The translations under genes and the position numbers were made by a program. From Clostridiales bacterium (lineage in GTDB: Bacteria; Bacillota; Clostridia; Christensenellales; UBA1242), in contig SVHV01000003.1 in NCBI GenBank assembly GCA_015055605.1, positions 1-64,000 on the forward strand: a stretch of 64,000 nt of DNA, read 5' to 3'. How positions within the stretch are numbered: position 1 is the stretch's first letter; each line of letters starts with the position of its first letter. Below, one piece after another: positions 18,474 to 27,924 of this stretch. Below the pieces are notes generated by a model. The model saw only the letters and a program-made list of their open reading frames with translations. It made no database searches and was not told the origin of the DNA.

Positions 18474-19490
18474 CTATCTACCTCTACCGAAATCTGACTT
18501 ATACATAGTAACTGTTTTTTGAGGATTGTGACCTCTAAACCAATTACCTATTTTAGTACCAACAGGGGCAACTTCTCTAATATCTATATTGATACTAGAG
18601 CCTTTACATCTATCAGCAAATTTATTTAAACCTGAAACAAAATGTTCTTCTGTTCTTTTTTGTTTTCTGCTTAAAGTATAGTATGCCTGAATCTGACCAT
18701 CTTCTTTTAAATGATTATTGTTTAAATCTCTTAAGACAGGAAAGAAAATATTATTAGAAACATAATCAAAAATATTAGAAAGCATAATAAGGTCGTATTG
18801 ACCCTGTGCTCTATCGGCAAAATCTTCTATATCAGCTATCTCAATATTAACTTTGCAACTTCTCATATTTTTCTTAAGTTTCTCATACTCTAATTTATCA
18901 GTATAATGAGCATGAAAATCTTTACCATAATCAAAGTTTTGTCCCTCTACTGAGTTGTGTAAAAAATACTCAGTACCTCTAATCATATCATCAAATGTAA
19001 ATGATGTCATAATCTGGTCCCAAAAGGCTTGTGACTGTTCACTCAAATCATGTGATACTTTGCAATAATAATGTGGACTAAAGATATTACCATAACTAAA
19101 ATAATCATTAAACTCTTCGAAACTTAGATTTTTAATAGCAGCAAACTTGAGTTCTACAAATGGAATAGTCCACATATTGCCATCCATTATAGTAACCTCC
19201 TTTGCACCTCTCTTTATACAATGCAAAGCCTGATCACCAGAACTACCGACGACCAAAGCCCTACCACCATCTATATTAACACCATCAAATACAGAATCTA
19301 AATATTCATTACTGTATGTATACACCATAGATGTAGCATAATTACCAAATAAAGCATTTAATTCTTCATCACATTCGAACTGAAATGGAATATCTGGATT
19401 TTCTCCTCTACCATGTAACAGATAGAGCAATCTTTCAAACATTATATTATATTCCGTATTTTGTAGGTAGTCGTACACTTTCTTTTTCAT
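18474..19490 (-). CDS. SAM-binding protein resembling DUF3419/BtaA-type transferases
   Basis: A 338-residue soluble protein. Residues 78-88 (LVVGSSGDQAL) look like the glycine-rich SAM-binding motif I, followed by a second acidic strand end (VTIMDGN) and a FVELKFAAIKNLSFEEF helix of the kind seen in DUF3419 proteins. That family includes BtaA, which moves a 3-amino-3-carboxypropyl group from SAM to diacylglycerol, but homologs of unknown role are widespread in Firmicutes. The distal part (DLIMLSNIFDYV) matches motif IV/V of methyltransferase folds. Monocistronic with its own promoter and terminator. The substrate is not known. Confidence 0.65.
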   Translation of the reverse strand: MKKKVYDYLQNTEYNIMFERLLYLLHGRGENPDIPFQFECDEELNALFGNYATSMVYTYSNEYLDSVFDGVNIDGGRALVVGSSGDQALHCIKRGAKEVTIMDGNMWTIPFVELKFAAIKNLSFEEFNDYFSYGNIFSPHYYCKVSHDLSEQSQAFWDQIMTSFTFDDMIRGTEYFLHNSVEGQNFDYGKDFHAHYTDKLEYEKLKKNMRSCKVNIEIADIEDFADRAQGQYDLIMLSNIFDYVSNNIFFPVLRDLNNNHLKEDGQIQAYYTLSRKQKRTEEHFVSGLNKFADRCKGSSINIDIREVAPVGTKIGNWFRGHNPQKTVTMYKSDFGRGR

Positions 19491-19523
19491 ATTTTCCCCT
19501 TAATCACTCGCCTAGATTATGAT

Positions 19524-19552
19524 ATATTATCATAAAAAACACCTAATTTCAA
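19524..19552 (-). promoter_or_regulatory. Promoter of the SAM-binding protein gene
   Basis: Minus-strand -35 TTGAAA (19547-19552), 17-bp spacer, -10 TAATAT (19524-19529). Confidence 0.65.
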
Positions 19553-19616
19553 CCCCTGTTTTAATATATAATGCAATAAAATATCTAATACTTTAAAAAA
19601 ATGTTAAACAAAAAAA

Positions 19617-19641
19617 AGGAGTTGAAATCAATTCAACTCCT
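19617..19641 (-). terminator. Terminator after the 423-aa gene
   Basis: A 10-bp stem (AGGAGTTGAA and its complement), 5-base loop and seven to eight T on the minus strand. Confidence 0.9.
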
Positions 19642-19646
19642 AAGAA

Positions 19647-20918
19647 TTACAATGTAGGACCATTATCATTATCGCTCAAACCATTAGAATTTGTATTATC
19701 TTGAACAATTCCTTCAAACTCTAATTCTGGAGCAAGTGTTTTCGACATCAAATTTGTAAAATCATACGCTAGAGCAACCTCTGCAGATGGATTATTAGTT
19801 TCAATAGTAAGCCTAAGGAGTTCAATCCTCTCCAACAATTCACCTATAGCAGCAGTGCCTTTTTCTTGAAGAAGAAATAGAAATGGCATACCAAAATCGT
19901 TCTGAGTATAGAGTTTTTCCTCTTGAGGTGAATCATACTTTCCCGAAAAAAGTTTATTTAAGTATGCTTGTAGTCCTGAAACACCTATAGCATATCCAAC
20001 ACCGTAATTACCAGATTCATTACTATTAGTTAACTTATATATACCACCAAACCCACTATTAAAATGAAAATGTGGTTCTTCTACAAATGCAGGATAAATA
20101 CATTTATACAATGGTGGCATGCTACCATTTTTGTGCTTTTTTCTACAATGGTCATACCTAAAGAGTAATGAGGCATTTGCAGTATCACTAACACCCTCTG
20201 GCAAATAATATTTATGAATCGAAAAGTCTCTAGCTAGTTCAGCTGTATCATATATAGCACCAACATCAGTAGATTCCGAAGCTTTGCTAAATAGTTTTTC
20301 ATTAAACTCCATAGAACTACCTAAAATATTGAAATAACCATTTTCACTCTCTTCTGGCATAAAGTCAAATTGAATAGATGTAAGAACAACATTACCCACC
20401 CTATCACCATCAATAGGTGTTGCCGATAAATCTGAATAGTTTATTCTCATATTATTATCATCGACATCTCTTTGGAAATATCCATTAGTAAGACTAGTTT
20501 TTTCAGACAAAACAACACTTCTCCACATATCACTAGTAAGAAGTATGTTTCTGCTCTGTAATTCATCTGTATCAATTGTATCTGCCAAAAATTCAGTAAC
20601 TGCCTCTGCAGTTAGAGTTGAAGTCTTATCTGTATCATAAACTCTACAATCAATACTAGAAGACAAATCTTCAAGCATTGCATCATAAGACATGTCTACC
20701 AACTCTTGTGCAGCAGGAATCCTACCAGTTTCGTCTGCATAACTTCTGCCCGGAATAGGTATAGTGCTAATCACATCTTTTACCATACCATAATCAACAT
20801 CAGTCGTCTGTGGTATATCAATAGCTGGATTTTCAACATTATCAACAACATTATTTTTAGATTTTTTCATTTTAAGATATTCTTTCAAATCGTATATGCC
20901 GAAATCTTTTTTCTTCAT
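19647..20918 (-). CDS. 423-aa protein, unknown function
   Basis: A soluble, mildly acidic protein with no membrane helix or signal peptide. The N-terminus is basic (KKKDFGIYDLKEYLKMKKS), then a polar linker, then a mixed alpha/beta body with several aromatic strand-like segments around residues 250-310 (LFRYDHCRKKHKNG, FHFNSGFGGIYKL). The end is a disordered Asn/Asp-rich tail. No family was recognised. The ATG five codons inside the longest frame was chosen because GGAGGA precedes it. The gene is monocistronic; its promoter carries a direct repeat that suggests regulation. Confidence 0.6.
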   Translation of the reverse strand: MKKKDFGIYDLKEYLKMKKSKNNVVDNVENPAIDIPQTTDVDYGMVKDVISTIPIPGRSYADETGRIPAAQELVDMSYDAMLEDLSSSIDCRVYDTDKTSTLTAEAVTEFLADTIDTDELQSRNILLTSDMWRSVVLSEKTSLTNGYFQRDVDDNNMRINYSDLSATPIDGDRVGNVVLTSIQFDFMPEESENGYFNILGSSMEFNEKLFSKASESTDVGAIYDTAELARDFSIHKYYLPEGVSDTANASLLFRYDHCRKKHKNGSMPPLYKCIYPAFVEEPHFHFNSGFGGIYKLTNSNESGNYGVGYAIGVSGLQAYLNKLFSGKYDSPQEEKLYTQNDFGMPFLFLLQEKGTAAIGELLERIELLRLTIETNNPSAEVALAYDFTNLMSKTLAPELEFEGIVQDNTNSNGLSDNDNGPTL

Positions 20919-20941
20919 AATTCCTCCACACATATATAGAT

Positions 20942-20970
20942 ATTATATCACAAATTCACAAAAAAATCAA
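20942..20970 (-). promoter_or_regulatory. Promoter of the 423-aa gene
   Basis: Minus-strand -35 TTGATT (20965-20970), 17-bp spacer, perfect -10 TATAAT (20942-20947). A 12-base direct repeat AATTTGTGATAT at 20945-20956 and 20970-20981, 25 bp apart, brackets the spacer. Confidence 0.75.
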
Positions 20971-21001
20971 TATCACAAATTTGCCATCAAAACACAAAAA
21001 A

Positions 21002-21040
21002 ACAATAGGTTTTTAGCCATTATTTGCTACAACCTATTGT
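21002..21040 (-). terminator. Terminator after mnmA
   Basis: A 10-bp stem (ACAATAGGTT and its complement) with a 19-base loop, followed by a T run on the minus strand. Confidence 0.8.
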
Positions 21041-21047
21041 CTGTAAT

Positions 21048-22127
21048 TTATTTAATTACCTCTTCTATAACGCCCCCGCCTAAGCAATCTGTTTCTGTAT
21101 AAAAAACAACATACTGACCTGGAGTTACAGCCCTTTGCTTTTCAGCAAAATCAACTACAATTCTATCTTTTTCTATAGACACTTTTACTTTTTGGTCGGG
21201 TTGTCTATATCTAAATTTTGCATAACATTCAAAGACCTTTTCTTTAGGCTCTTCTGGAATCCAATTAACCTTATAGGTCACCAAACCACTAGAGAACAAC
21301 TCGTCATCTTCGCCTTGAGAAACAATTAAATTATTGTTCTTAATATCTTTATCAATAACAAACCATCTATCACCATTTCCGTCCTTAGTACCACCTATAT
21401 TTAAGCCCCTTCTTTGACCTAAAGTATAGTACATCACGCCTTCATGCTCCCCAACTTTCTTGCCATTTTTATCAACAATATCACCCTTTTTACAAGGAAT
21501 ATATGTTTTAAGAAATTCTCTAAATCGCCTTTCTCCTATAAAACAGATGCCTGTACTATCCTTTTTCTCAGCAGTTGCTAATTCATACTTCTCAGCAATC
21601 TCCCTAACTTTGGGCTTACACATATCTCCCAATGGAAATAGCACCATTTCTAACTGTTTTTGGCTAAGTTGATTTAGAAAATATGTCTGGTCTTTGTTTG
21701 TATCAACAGCTTTTTTTAGATATGTTTTACCATCTTTTCTCTCTACCTTTGCATAATGACCAGTTGCAATATAGTCAGCTCCTAATTCTTTTGCATACTC
21801 AAGAAAAGGACCAAACTTAATCTCTCTATTGCAAAGCACATCTGGATTAGGGGTTCTACCCTTTTCATACTCTTCTAAAAAATACTTAAATACTTTATCC
21901 CAGTATATTTGGGCAAAATTGACTGTATAATACGGTATTTTTAGCTTATTGCAGACTCTTTTTACATCTTCGTAATCAGATACTGCAGTACACACACCAT
22001 TATCGTCTTCTTCCTCCCAGTTTTGCATAAAGAGACCAATAACATCATAGCCTTCTTCCAGAAGAATAGCCGCAGCAACAGAACTATCTACGCCTCCCGA
22101 CATTCCTAATACTACTTTTTTCTTCAT
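21048..22127 (-). CDS. mnmA: tRNA-specific 2-thiouridylase MnmA
   Basis: Adds sulfur to C2 of the wobble uridine in tRNAs for Lys, Glu and Gln, using ATP and a persulfide relay. The 359-residue protein has the PP-loop [12 protein letters not shown] at 8-19, the catalytic cysteine pair in [12 protein letters not shown] and [11 protein letters not shown], and the TGHYAK and LGQRRGL blocks. Length and order are normal. Its ATG lies 2 bases past the stop of the zinc-ribbon membrane protein gene, so the two are coupled. Confidence 0.97.
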   Translation of the reverse strand: MKKKVVLGMSGGVDSSVAAAILLEEGYDVIGLFMQNWEEEDDNGVCTAVSDYEDVKRVCNKLKIPYYTVNFAQIYWDKVFKYFLEEYEKGRTPNPDVLCNREIKFGPFLEYAKELGADYIATGHYAKVERKDGKTYLKKAVDTNKDQTYFLNQLSQKQLEMVLFPLGDMCKPKVREIAEKYELATAEKKDSTGICFIGERRFREFLKTYIPCKKGDIVDKNGKKVGEHEGVMYYTLGQRRGLNIGGTKDGNGDRWFVIDKDIKNNNLIVSQGEDDELFSSGLVTYKVNWIPEEPKEKVFECYAKFRYRQPDQKVKVSIEKDRIVVDFAEKQRAVTPGQYVVFYTETDCLGGGVIEEVIK

Positions 22128-22128
22128 A

Positions 22129-22605
22129 CTATTTCACATCTCCTTTGTCAGGAAGAACTACAGGTATTTTAAATCCCTTAAATATTAGTGCTATCATATC
22201 AAAAAACCACATAACAACATTAAGAGCCATACATATAAAGAATCCGTTATATAGTATATAAATTACCCATTCACCAAAAAGTGTACTTGGAACAAAAAAC
22301 AAATAAAAAAACATTATAGTAATAGAACATACTGTAGAAAGCACAGAAAACCATGCCCTTACAGGCCTATGAATAATAAAGTGATTTACTCCACACCAGC
22401 CTAAAAAGTATGTAAACAGCCATAGAGCAACTTTACTAACATCAGACGGTATAACATTCGTATAGCAGATTAAATCCTTGTTATCGTTCTTTCTACACTC
22501 TTTTACTTTTTTATTACTAGCTCCATAAACTTGTTTGTCAACAATCTTACAATATGGGCAAAGTTGTTTATTAAGCATCTTTGCTCCACAAATAGGACAT
22601 CTCAT
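22129..22605 (-). CDS. Zinc-ribbon TM2-like membrane protein
   Basis: A 158-residue protein with an N-terminal zinc ribbon (Cys3, Cys6, Cys16, Cys19 in CPIC..CPYC) and a C-terminal region with about three to four membrane helices. The segment [19 protein letters not shown] has the glycine and basic-residue spacing of TM2-domain proteins. Function is unknown for the family; it may sense or organise the membrane. The ATG follows GAGGTG. It shares a promoter with mnmA directly downstream, although a functional link is not apparent. Confidence 0.7.
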   Translation of the reverse strand: MRCPICGAKMLNKQLCPYCKIVDKQVYGASNKKVKECRKNDNKDLICYTNVIPSDVSKVALWLFTYFLGWCGVNHFIIHRPVRAWFSVLSTVCSITIMFFYLFFVPSTLFGEWVIYILYNGFFICMALNVVMWFFDMIALIFKGFKIPVVLPDKGDVK

Positions 22606-22634
22606 GTTTTCACCTCAATAAAATATCTATCACT

Positions 22635-22663
22635 AGTTTATCACAATAAACCTTTTTTTACAA
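22635..22663 (-). promoter_or_regulatory. Promoter of the zinc-ribbon/mnmA operon
   Basis: Minus-strand -35 TTGTAA (22658-22663), 17-bp spacer, -10 TAAACT (22635-22640). Confidence 0.6.
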
Positions 22664-22686
22664 TTATAAAGACAATATGAAATCAA

Positions 22687-22715
22687 AAAAGGCTAAGCAA
22701 AATGCCTAGCCTTTT
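22687..22715 (-). terminator. Terminator after the 81-aa gene
   Basis: A 12-base stem (AAAAGGCTAAGC against GCCTAGCCTTTT, one mismatch or wobble) followed by T on the minus strand. Confidence 0.85.
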
Positions 22716-22723
22716 ATATTTAA

Positions 22724-22969
22724 TTAATTAGCATTACCAGAAATGATTTTCTTAATTTCTTTTAAATTACCCAAAGTTAGTTCTTCGTCAATCTCTTTGT
22801 ATGCATTCTTAAAAGCATCTTTGATTTCTTTATTGATATCATCTCTCTCAAGTGCAATATCTCTGACTTTTTTAGCAAAATTAACTACTTCGTCTTTAGT
22901 AGTGAAATCTACTTCTGTAATAATTCTTTCAATTATTTCAAATTTGTATATATTAGGATTCTTAGCCAT
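22724..22969 (-). CDS. 81-aa helical protein at the end of the secretion cluster
   Basis: A small, charged, all-helical soluble protein; no known domain was recognised. Heptad-like spacing (VVNFAKKVRDIALERDDINKEIKDAFKNAY) suggests a coiled coil or a small adaptor/chaperone, which is only inference. The ATG with GGAGTGG upstream was chosen over a GTG three codons earlier. It has a strong promoter of its own at 23003-23031, whose -35 region is shared over 12 bases with that of the 529-aa/1077-aa operon, and a terminator. Confidence 0.65.
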   Translation of the reverse strand: MAKNPNIYKFEIIERIITEVDFTTKDEVVNFAKKVRDIALERDDINKEIKDAFKNAYKEIDEELTLGNLKEIKKIISGNAN

Positions 22970-23002
22970 TTTATCCACTCCAAATGATTTATTATCGATT
23001 TA

Positions 23003-23031
23003 ATTTTACTATGTATATTGACTTTTGTCAA
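23003..23031 (-). promoter_or_regulatory. Promoter of the 81-aa gene
   Basis: Minus-strand -35 TTGACA (23026-23031), 17-bp spacer, -10 TAAAAT (23003-23008). The -35 lies in a small hairpin-like dyad, ATTGAC-aaaa-GTCAAT. That dyad could also act as an operator or as weak termination for the gene upstream. Confidence 0.75.
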
Positions 23032-23052
23032 TAACTATTTTTTTAATACAGT

Positions 23053-24087
23053 CTAGGCTTTAGTATGCTCTGGCCATGGATTTTGTACCATAACATGCTG
23101 AAAAGCATCTATTATTTGGTCAAGGAACTTAAGTCCTGCTTTAATATTATATGGTTGTAACATCTTTGCAATCTGATGTTGAGGAATTCCTCTAGGGTAT
23201 AATTTGCCAAATTCAATCAAACTATCATCATCTTTAACATTTGTTGTATTTGCATTGATATTAGGATTCATATTTGTTAATTTGCTATCCGGATTTACAA
23301 CAACATCAACCATTGCTTCTCCAGCCCTTCTTAGGTCTCCTCTGTCAATAAGATATCTTCTTTCATCTTTCTTAATAACCTCAGCAATAGAATTAGCAAA
23401 TCTATTTACAAATGAGCCCTGTTTAGAAATATCAACACCATCATCTCTAAGAGCAACCATCATTGCCTCATCAGAGTTTCTTCTATAATAAGACCTCCAC
23501 CTATTTTGTGCAAGTTTTAATTGCTTAGGAGATGGATTTTGAAGAGCACCTTTAGCCTTAAGTGACTTTAAACATGCTCTAATCATGGTTTGCCTTCCAC
23601 CAATATCCATTGTTGCATAGTTTTCTCTAAGAGTATCATCTGCAGAAATCATCTGAGCAACTTGGTCCATATAAAAATATGCAAGATCTGCATCAGCTGA
23701 AACTTGTTTTGTACTAGCAGACGATAGAAAAGAAGCAATCACAAGAGAATTTTCCATACCTTCGAAAGTATCGAAAACATTTCCCATTGTCTCAAAATCA
23801 ATTATACCATATAATTGTGAATCAATGTCCACACCCTTTTTTGCATAAGAAGATTTTATTACATCTAAGAAATCATGGGCAGACATGTTAGAATTGAGCG
23901 CTTTCTCACGAAGAAAAGCTTCGTACATCTGTTGTGCCCAATTATTCTCTTTAGAATGCATTATGCCAAACATTCTATTTTGCATAGCCTCTCTAGAAAA
24001 TCTATCACCAAAGTCAATACCATCAAATGTAAGACCTAATGTATCAGCCATGATATCTACTAAATATGTACCTTGTTTTTTGCTCAT
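23053..24087 (-). CDS. 344-aa member of the giant-protein paralog family
   Basis: A soluble helical protein that aligns by eye with residues about 660-950 of the 1229-aa protein encoded just upstream. Shared blocks: DLAYFYMDQV against QLAYFHLDLV; RWRSYYR against RWQSYYR; and the near-identical end LIEF.KL.PRG.PQ.....LQPYNIKAGLKFLDQI.DAF..VMV.NPW. It has no Pro-rich stalk, signal peptide or membrane helix. The biochemical role is unknown. The ATG three codons inside the longest frame was chosen (GGGGAGG upstream). Its own promoter at 24118-24146 shares a spacer motif with that of the 1229-aa gene. Confidence 0.75.
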   Translation of the reverse strand: MSKKQGTYLVDIMADTLGLTFDGIDFGDRFSREAMQNRMFGIMHSKENNWAQQMYEAFLREKALNSNMSAHDFLDVIKSSYAKKGVDIDSQLYGIIDFETMGNVFDTFEGMENSLVIASFLSSASTKQVSADADLAYFYMDQVAQMISADDTLRENYATMDIGGRQTMIRACLKSLKAKGALQNPSPKQLKLAQNRWRSYYRRNSDEAMMVALRDDGVDISKQGSFVNRFANSIAEVIKKDERRYLIDRGDLRRAGEAMVDVVVNPDSKLTNMNPNINANTTNVKDDDSLIEFGKLYPRGIPQHQIAKMLQPYNIKAGLKFLDQIIDAFQHVMVQNPWPEHTKA

Positions 24088-24117
24088 TTCTAACACCTCC
24101 CCTTATTAATTATTATA

Positions 24118-24146
24118 ATTTTATTATACAATCACAGTATTGTCAA
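24118..24146 (-). promoter_or_regulatory. Promoter of the 344-aa paralog gene
   Basis: Minus-strand -35 TTGACA (24141-24146), 17-bp spacer, -10 TAAAAT (24118-24123). The AATACTGTG just after the -35 is repeated in the promoter at 27948-27976. Confidence 0.75.
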
Positions 24147-24183
24147 TATGGAATTTAAATAATTTATACTATAAAGCACGCAA

Positions 24184-27100
24184 TTACTGTTCCATCTCAG
24201 CAGTACCTTGTTTTGCCTCTCTACCAGCCTCAAAGATATTCTGTATAGTCTGTTGATTATACATCTCAGACTGTTGAATCATTTCATAAATTTGATCTTT
24301 GGTCTTAAGTGTTCTAAACATTGCAATATCTTCTTTTGTTAATTTTGAACCCATTTCAATAGTAACTGTAGAGCCGTCCATTTGATTTTCAGAAGTCATA
24401 TTCATCATCTGAATAATTTCTGCTGGAGTAAGAACACCCATTAAAACATTCATAGACTCTATCATTGGTCCAAAATTCTTTAACACCTCATTATCTGTAA
24501 ACTGTTGTGAAATAGCAGTCATACTTGCTCTTGCTTCATTAGGCTCTTTTGTTCCTGTAGCAAACTCAAGGAACACTCTTTGCATTGCATCTGCAAGAAG
24601 AACCTGTTGACCATCCAAATCAACTTTTGGCTGATATCTAGCATCTGCTACATTCATATAATCCAACATCTTGCGGATATTATTAGCATCAAAGTCTTGT
24701 TCTACATTTAACTGGTCAAGAATCGAGTTAACACCCATAGTAACAGCCATCATTGCAAGTCTATTTTGAACTTGGTTATCATCTAATCCATCAAAATATA
24801 GATTATTCGCCTCATTTTGAGTAGTTTGAGTGCCTCCATTAGTACCAGTACCACCGGTACCATTATTTCCACCTGGAGTTGTTCCTGGATTAGGAGGAGT
24901 CGGTGGTGTTGGTGGAGTCGGTGGTGTCGGAGGTGTTGGTGGAGTCGGAGGTGTTGGAGGTGTAGGAGGTGTTGGAGGTGTAGGAGGTGTTGGAGGAACA
25001 GTTCCAGAACCACCAGTCGCCTGATTACTCTTTGCCCAAGGATTCTTCACCATTACATCTTTGAAAGCATCCATAATTTGGTCTAAGAATTTAAGACCAG
25101 CCTTGATATTATATGGTTGCAATTTCTTTTGAATTGCAAATTGTGGAGTCCCTCTAGGGAACAACTTCTTAAACTCAATTAAATCATCATCTTTTTGTTG
25201 AGTCGGAGGATTGCCTCCATTCGCCATACTAGAAGTGCTTTTACTTCTAGTAGACGGTGCTTTAACTTTTACAGGTGTGATACTATAATCAACTGTTTCC
25301 TTACCCTCATTTTCCAATTCTTCAACATCATGTTGGAAGAACATCTCATCATCTTTCAATACCCTAGCCATCGCATTTGCTACACTCAATTGGTTAGGAT
25401 TCTTAGGATCAAAATCTGGAGAATTAATCATATTTGAAGTAATAGTACTATTACTTGCAAATCTATAGTAAGATTGCCATCTTCTAGTCGAGTCTTGAAC
25501 TTGATTAGGACGAGGAGCTATCAATTTACCATCAGTCTTTAATTGTCCATATACCTGACTAAATATAACACTCTGTTGAACCTCATCTGCAGCAAGATAT
25601 TGCTGATGCAAAGCTGGATCTTGAGCAATTGCTTGAGAAACCAAATCAAGATGAAAATATGCAAGTTGAGCATCAGATTTAATTCTAAATGCCCCTGTCG
25701 CTTCCGGTGTGTTTAGAGGACCAACCATACCAGAATTCTTCATAGTAGGATCTCTCTGTCCTAGCTCATGGAATGCAACGGCAAGTACCTCCGGTGAACA
25801 CAATCCACATATATCTTGACCATCTGCTTGAGCATCTGGTTGAGCTTGTTGTGTAGCTAGTGCTGCAGCAATAAACTCTGTTGCTGTTGGAGGTTTCTGA
25901 TTTTGGTCAATAGCCTCATTAACAGCCTTAATATAATCTTGATACATTGTATGAAGTGCATTTGGTTTTTTCTTTCCATCAACTATTACACCCAACGCCC
26001 TACGATACATAGCATCTTTTTCTAAAATATCTTTAATTGGGAATTCCCTACCAGGACCTACTGTAATCTGCATATCCATTGCTGGAAGCAAAACATCAGG
26101 CAACATGTCTGGTGCATTAGCTGTTGGATTTGTTGGCTGTGCGCCAGGATTTTGTGGAGTTTGAGGTTGTGTTGTTCTATTTTGTTCAAAAACAGACTCT
26201 CCCCTCATAAGACCTTCAAACTGGTCTTTTGTCAACCATACCTCACCTGTTGCCGCATTTACCAAATCATTCTTAAGTGTGAGTTGTCCACCATCAAAAG
26301 ATAATTGATCTCTAACAGCATTAACAAGTTCTAGATTATTTCCCATGATATTATCAGGAATATTAGTAAGTTCACCAGCAATGATGGCTAATCTAATGTC
26401 TCCCATTACTGACTCAAAACTTTCAATAGTTCTAGCTCTATCACGCATATCAGAAAGTGTTGCTTGAAGATTTGGTGGGACTGGTGTTCCTTGTTTTTGA
26501 TATAAAGCCACTTGCTCTTCTAATCTTCTCACAACATCTTGATATTTATCTATTGTAGCCTCTCTAGCATCTTGAATAGCATCATAAGAATTTTCTACTT
26601 CTGCCATAATACCGTTAGCATCTCTCTCTAACTTGTTTACAACTCTTCTAATAGCAAAAGTGTCTGATGCTCTACTCTCCAAATAATCATCATATTGAGC
26701 TACTTGAGTTCTCGCCTGTCTTTCAACATCTCTAGCAGTTAAAGATGTTAGTCCGACAAATGACAAATCATCCATAAATGCTTGAGGATTTCTTGACATC
26801 TGGAATGCTTCCCATTCAGCACCCTCTACATTAAATGTATTTTGCGCAACAACTAGGCTCTGTCTGTCAATTTTTCTTTTTGATGTTTTACCTATTAATT
26901 CTTGCTCAACAAAATACTTAAATAGTCCCTTAGGAGTAATAGTTTGAGTCCTCTTAGCAGAAGCTGCAGCTTCAGCCTTTTCAACTGCAGATTTACAAGA
27001 AGCAACCTTTCTCTCTGCTCTTGATATGGCCCTATCATACTCAGCCATCTCAGGACCCAATTTAGCCTCAAAGCTACCCTCTCTCTCGCTTTGTGCAGCT

Positions 27101-27873
27101 TGTGCCCTTGCAGCTCTAGCCTCTTCAAGGGCTTTATTAGCTTCTTCTAATTCTCTTTGAGCATCAGCCAATGCTTTTTCTTCAGCAGTGCCAACAAGCT
27201 CTCCTTTTGCCAAATAGTTTTCAACAAAAGACTTAGCTGCCTCGAGTGAAATCTGTTGATATTTAGTTACACCATTCTCTTGATAAGGAAATCCCCTGTC
27301 TGGAATCACTACATAATCATAAGTACCGTCAGCTTTTGGTGTAAGCTCAATGCCCATATATGCAAAAGCTGAAATCAAATCTGCATTTGCGTTTGTTGCA
27401 TCAGAAATCCCCAAATCTTGTCTCTGTTGCTCTACTGTTGCTTGTTGTATAACCTCTGATTTCGCAGCAACCCTTGTAAAGTCGGCAACCACCTTCTCCA
27501 TGTCAGAGAATGCAGCTACCCAACTTTGATACTCAGTATCTAATGCATTTCTGGTACCAGTTAATTTTGACTCTCTAGCAATTAAACCATTGATTGATTT
27601 AGCAAGGCTATCAATATGTTTAATAACTGATGGGTCTAATTTTGCCAAAAAATCTTTATCCCAAATCTTTGCTTTAGCGATATTTGCTAGAGCAGCCTGC
27701 ACCTCTGGAGGAAATGATGCAGGAGTAGCAGCTAATTGAATACCATCTATTACTTTAGACATATCCTTAGTTCTCTCTGTAAATACACCAGCAACAACAC
27801 CTTTTGCTTTTGCAAAAAATCCTGGTTTTTTTACAAAGGAATATTCTGCCATATTATCTATTATTTCTGCCAT
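24184..27873 (-). CDS. 1229-aa giant protein with TPP stalk, T4SS-cluster paralog family
   Basis: Unknown function. Visible parts: helical N-terminus (1-160); a small conserved block (161-325) shared with the 1611-aa protein and interrupted here by an Ala/Glu coiled coil (228-310); helical coiled coils (380-500); a Gln/Pro/Asn linker (562-590); a region (660-950) shared with the 344-aa protein; a stalk of about 13 TPP units (959-994) plus a Gly/Asn/Thr linker to 1020; and a helical C-terminal domain (1021-1229). Cys689 and Cys692 form a lone CGLC. There is no signal peptide or membrane helix. The TPP stalk is typical of extended surface or scaffold proteins. Its own promoter is flanked by an inverted repeat. 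By context it may be a secreted substrate or accessory component of the adjacent secretion machinery; this is inference. Confidence 0.75.
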   Translation of the reverse strand: MAEIIDNMAEYSFVKKPGFFAKAKGVVAGVFTERTKDMSKVIDGIQLAATPASFPPEVQAALANIAKAKIWDKDFLAKLDPSVIKHIDSLAKSINGLIARESKLTGTRNALDTEYQSWVAAFSDMEKVVADFTRVAAKSEVIQQATVEQQRQDLGISDATNANADLISAFAYMGIELTPKADGTYDYVVIPDRGFPYQENGVTKYQQISLEAAKSFVENYLAKGELVGTAEEKALADAQRELEEANKALEEARAARAQAAQSEREGSFEAKLGPEMAEYDRAISRAERKVASCKSAVEKAEAAASAKRTQTITPKGLFKYFVEQELIGKTSKRKIDRQSLVVAQNTFNVEGAEWEAFQMSRNPQAFMDDLSFVGLTSLTARDVERQARTQVAQYDDYLESRASDTFAIRRVVNKLERDANGIMAEVENSYDAIQDAREATIDKYQDVVRRLEEQVALYQKQGTPVPPNLQATLSDMRDRARTIESFESVMGDIRLAIIAGELTNIPDNIMGNNLELVNAVRDQLSFDGGQLTLKNDLVNAATGEVWLTKDQFEGLMRGESVFEQNRTTQPQTPQNPGAQPTNPTANAPDMLPDVLLPAMDMQITVGPGREFPIKDILEKDAMYRRALGVIVDGKKKPNALHTMYQDYIKAVNEAIDQNQKPPTATEFIAAALATQQAQPDAQADGQDICGLCSPEVLAVAFHELGQRDPTMKNSGMVGPLNTPEATGAFRIKSDAQLAYFHLDLVSQAIAQDPALHQQYLAADEVQQSVIFSQVYGQLKTDGKLIAPRPNQVQDSTRRWQSYYRFASNSTITSNMINSPDFDPKNPNQLSVANAMARVLKDDEMFFQHDVEELENEGKETVDYSITPVKVKAPSTRSKSTSSMANGGNPPTQQKDDDLIEFKKLFPRGTPQFAIQKKLQPYNIKAGLKFLDQIMDAFKDVMVKNPWAKSNQATGGSGTVPPTPPTPPTPPTPPTPPTPPTPPTPPTPPTPPTPPNPGTTPGGNNGTGGTGTNGGTQTTQNEANNLYFDGLDDNQVQNRLAMMAVTMGVNSILDQLNVEQDFDANNIRKMLDYMNVADARYQPKVDLDGQQVLLADAMQRVFLEFATGTKEPNEARASMTAISQQFTDNEVLKNFGPMIESMNVLMGVLTPAEIIQMMNMTSENQMDGSTVTIEMGSKLTKEDIAMFRTLKTKDQIYEMIQQSEMYNQQTIQNIFEAGREAKQGTAEMEQ
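24893..25003 (-). repeat. In-frame GGN-GGT-GTN short tandem repeat (TPP stalk)
   Basis: About a dozen 9-base units encode TPP in the 1229-aa protein. Units are in frame, so slippage would change stalk length only. Confidence 0.88.
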
Positions 27874-27924
27874 AATTTTATCCGTCCTAAATTTTATTTT
27901 GTATTTCAGTTAGGTCTAATAATC

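Noticed and set aside
24783-25086. Open frames opposite or out of frame with the TPP repeat; CRISPR-like look of the repeats
   Set aside because: The repetition is explained by TPP codons. Units are 9 bases without unique spacers, so it is not a CRISPR array.
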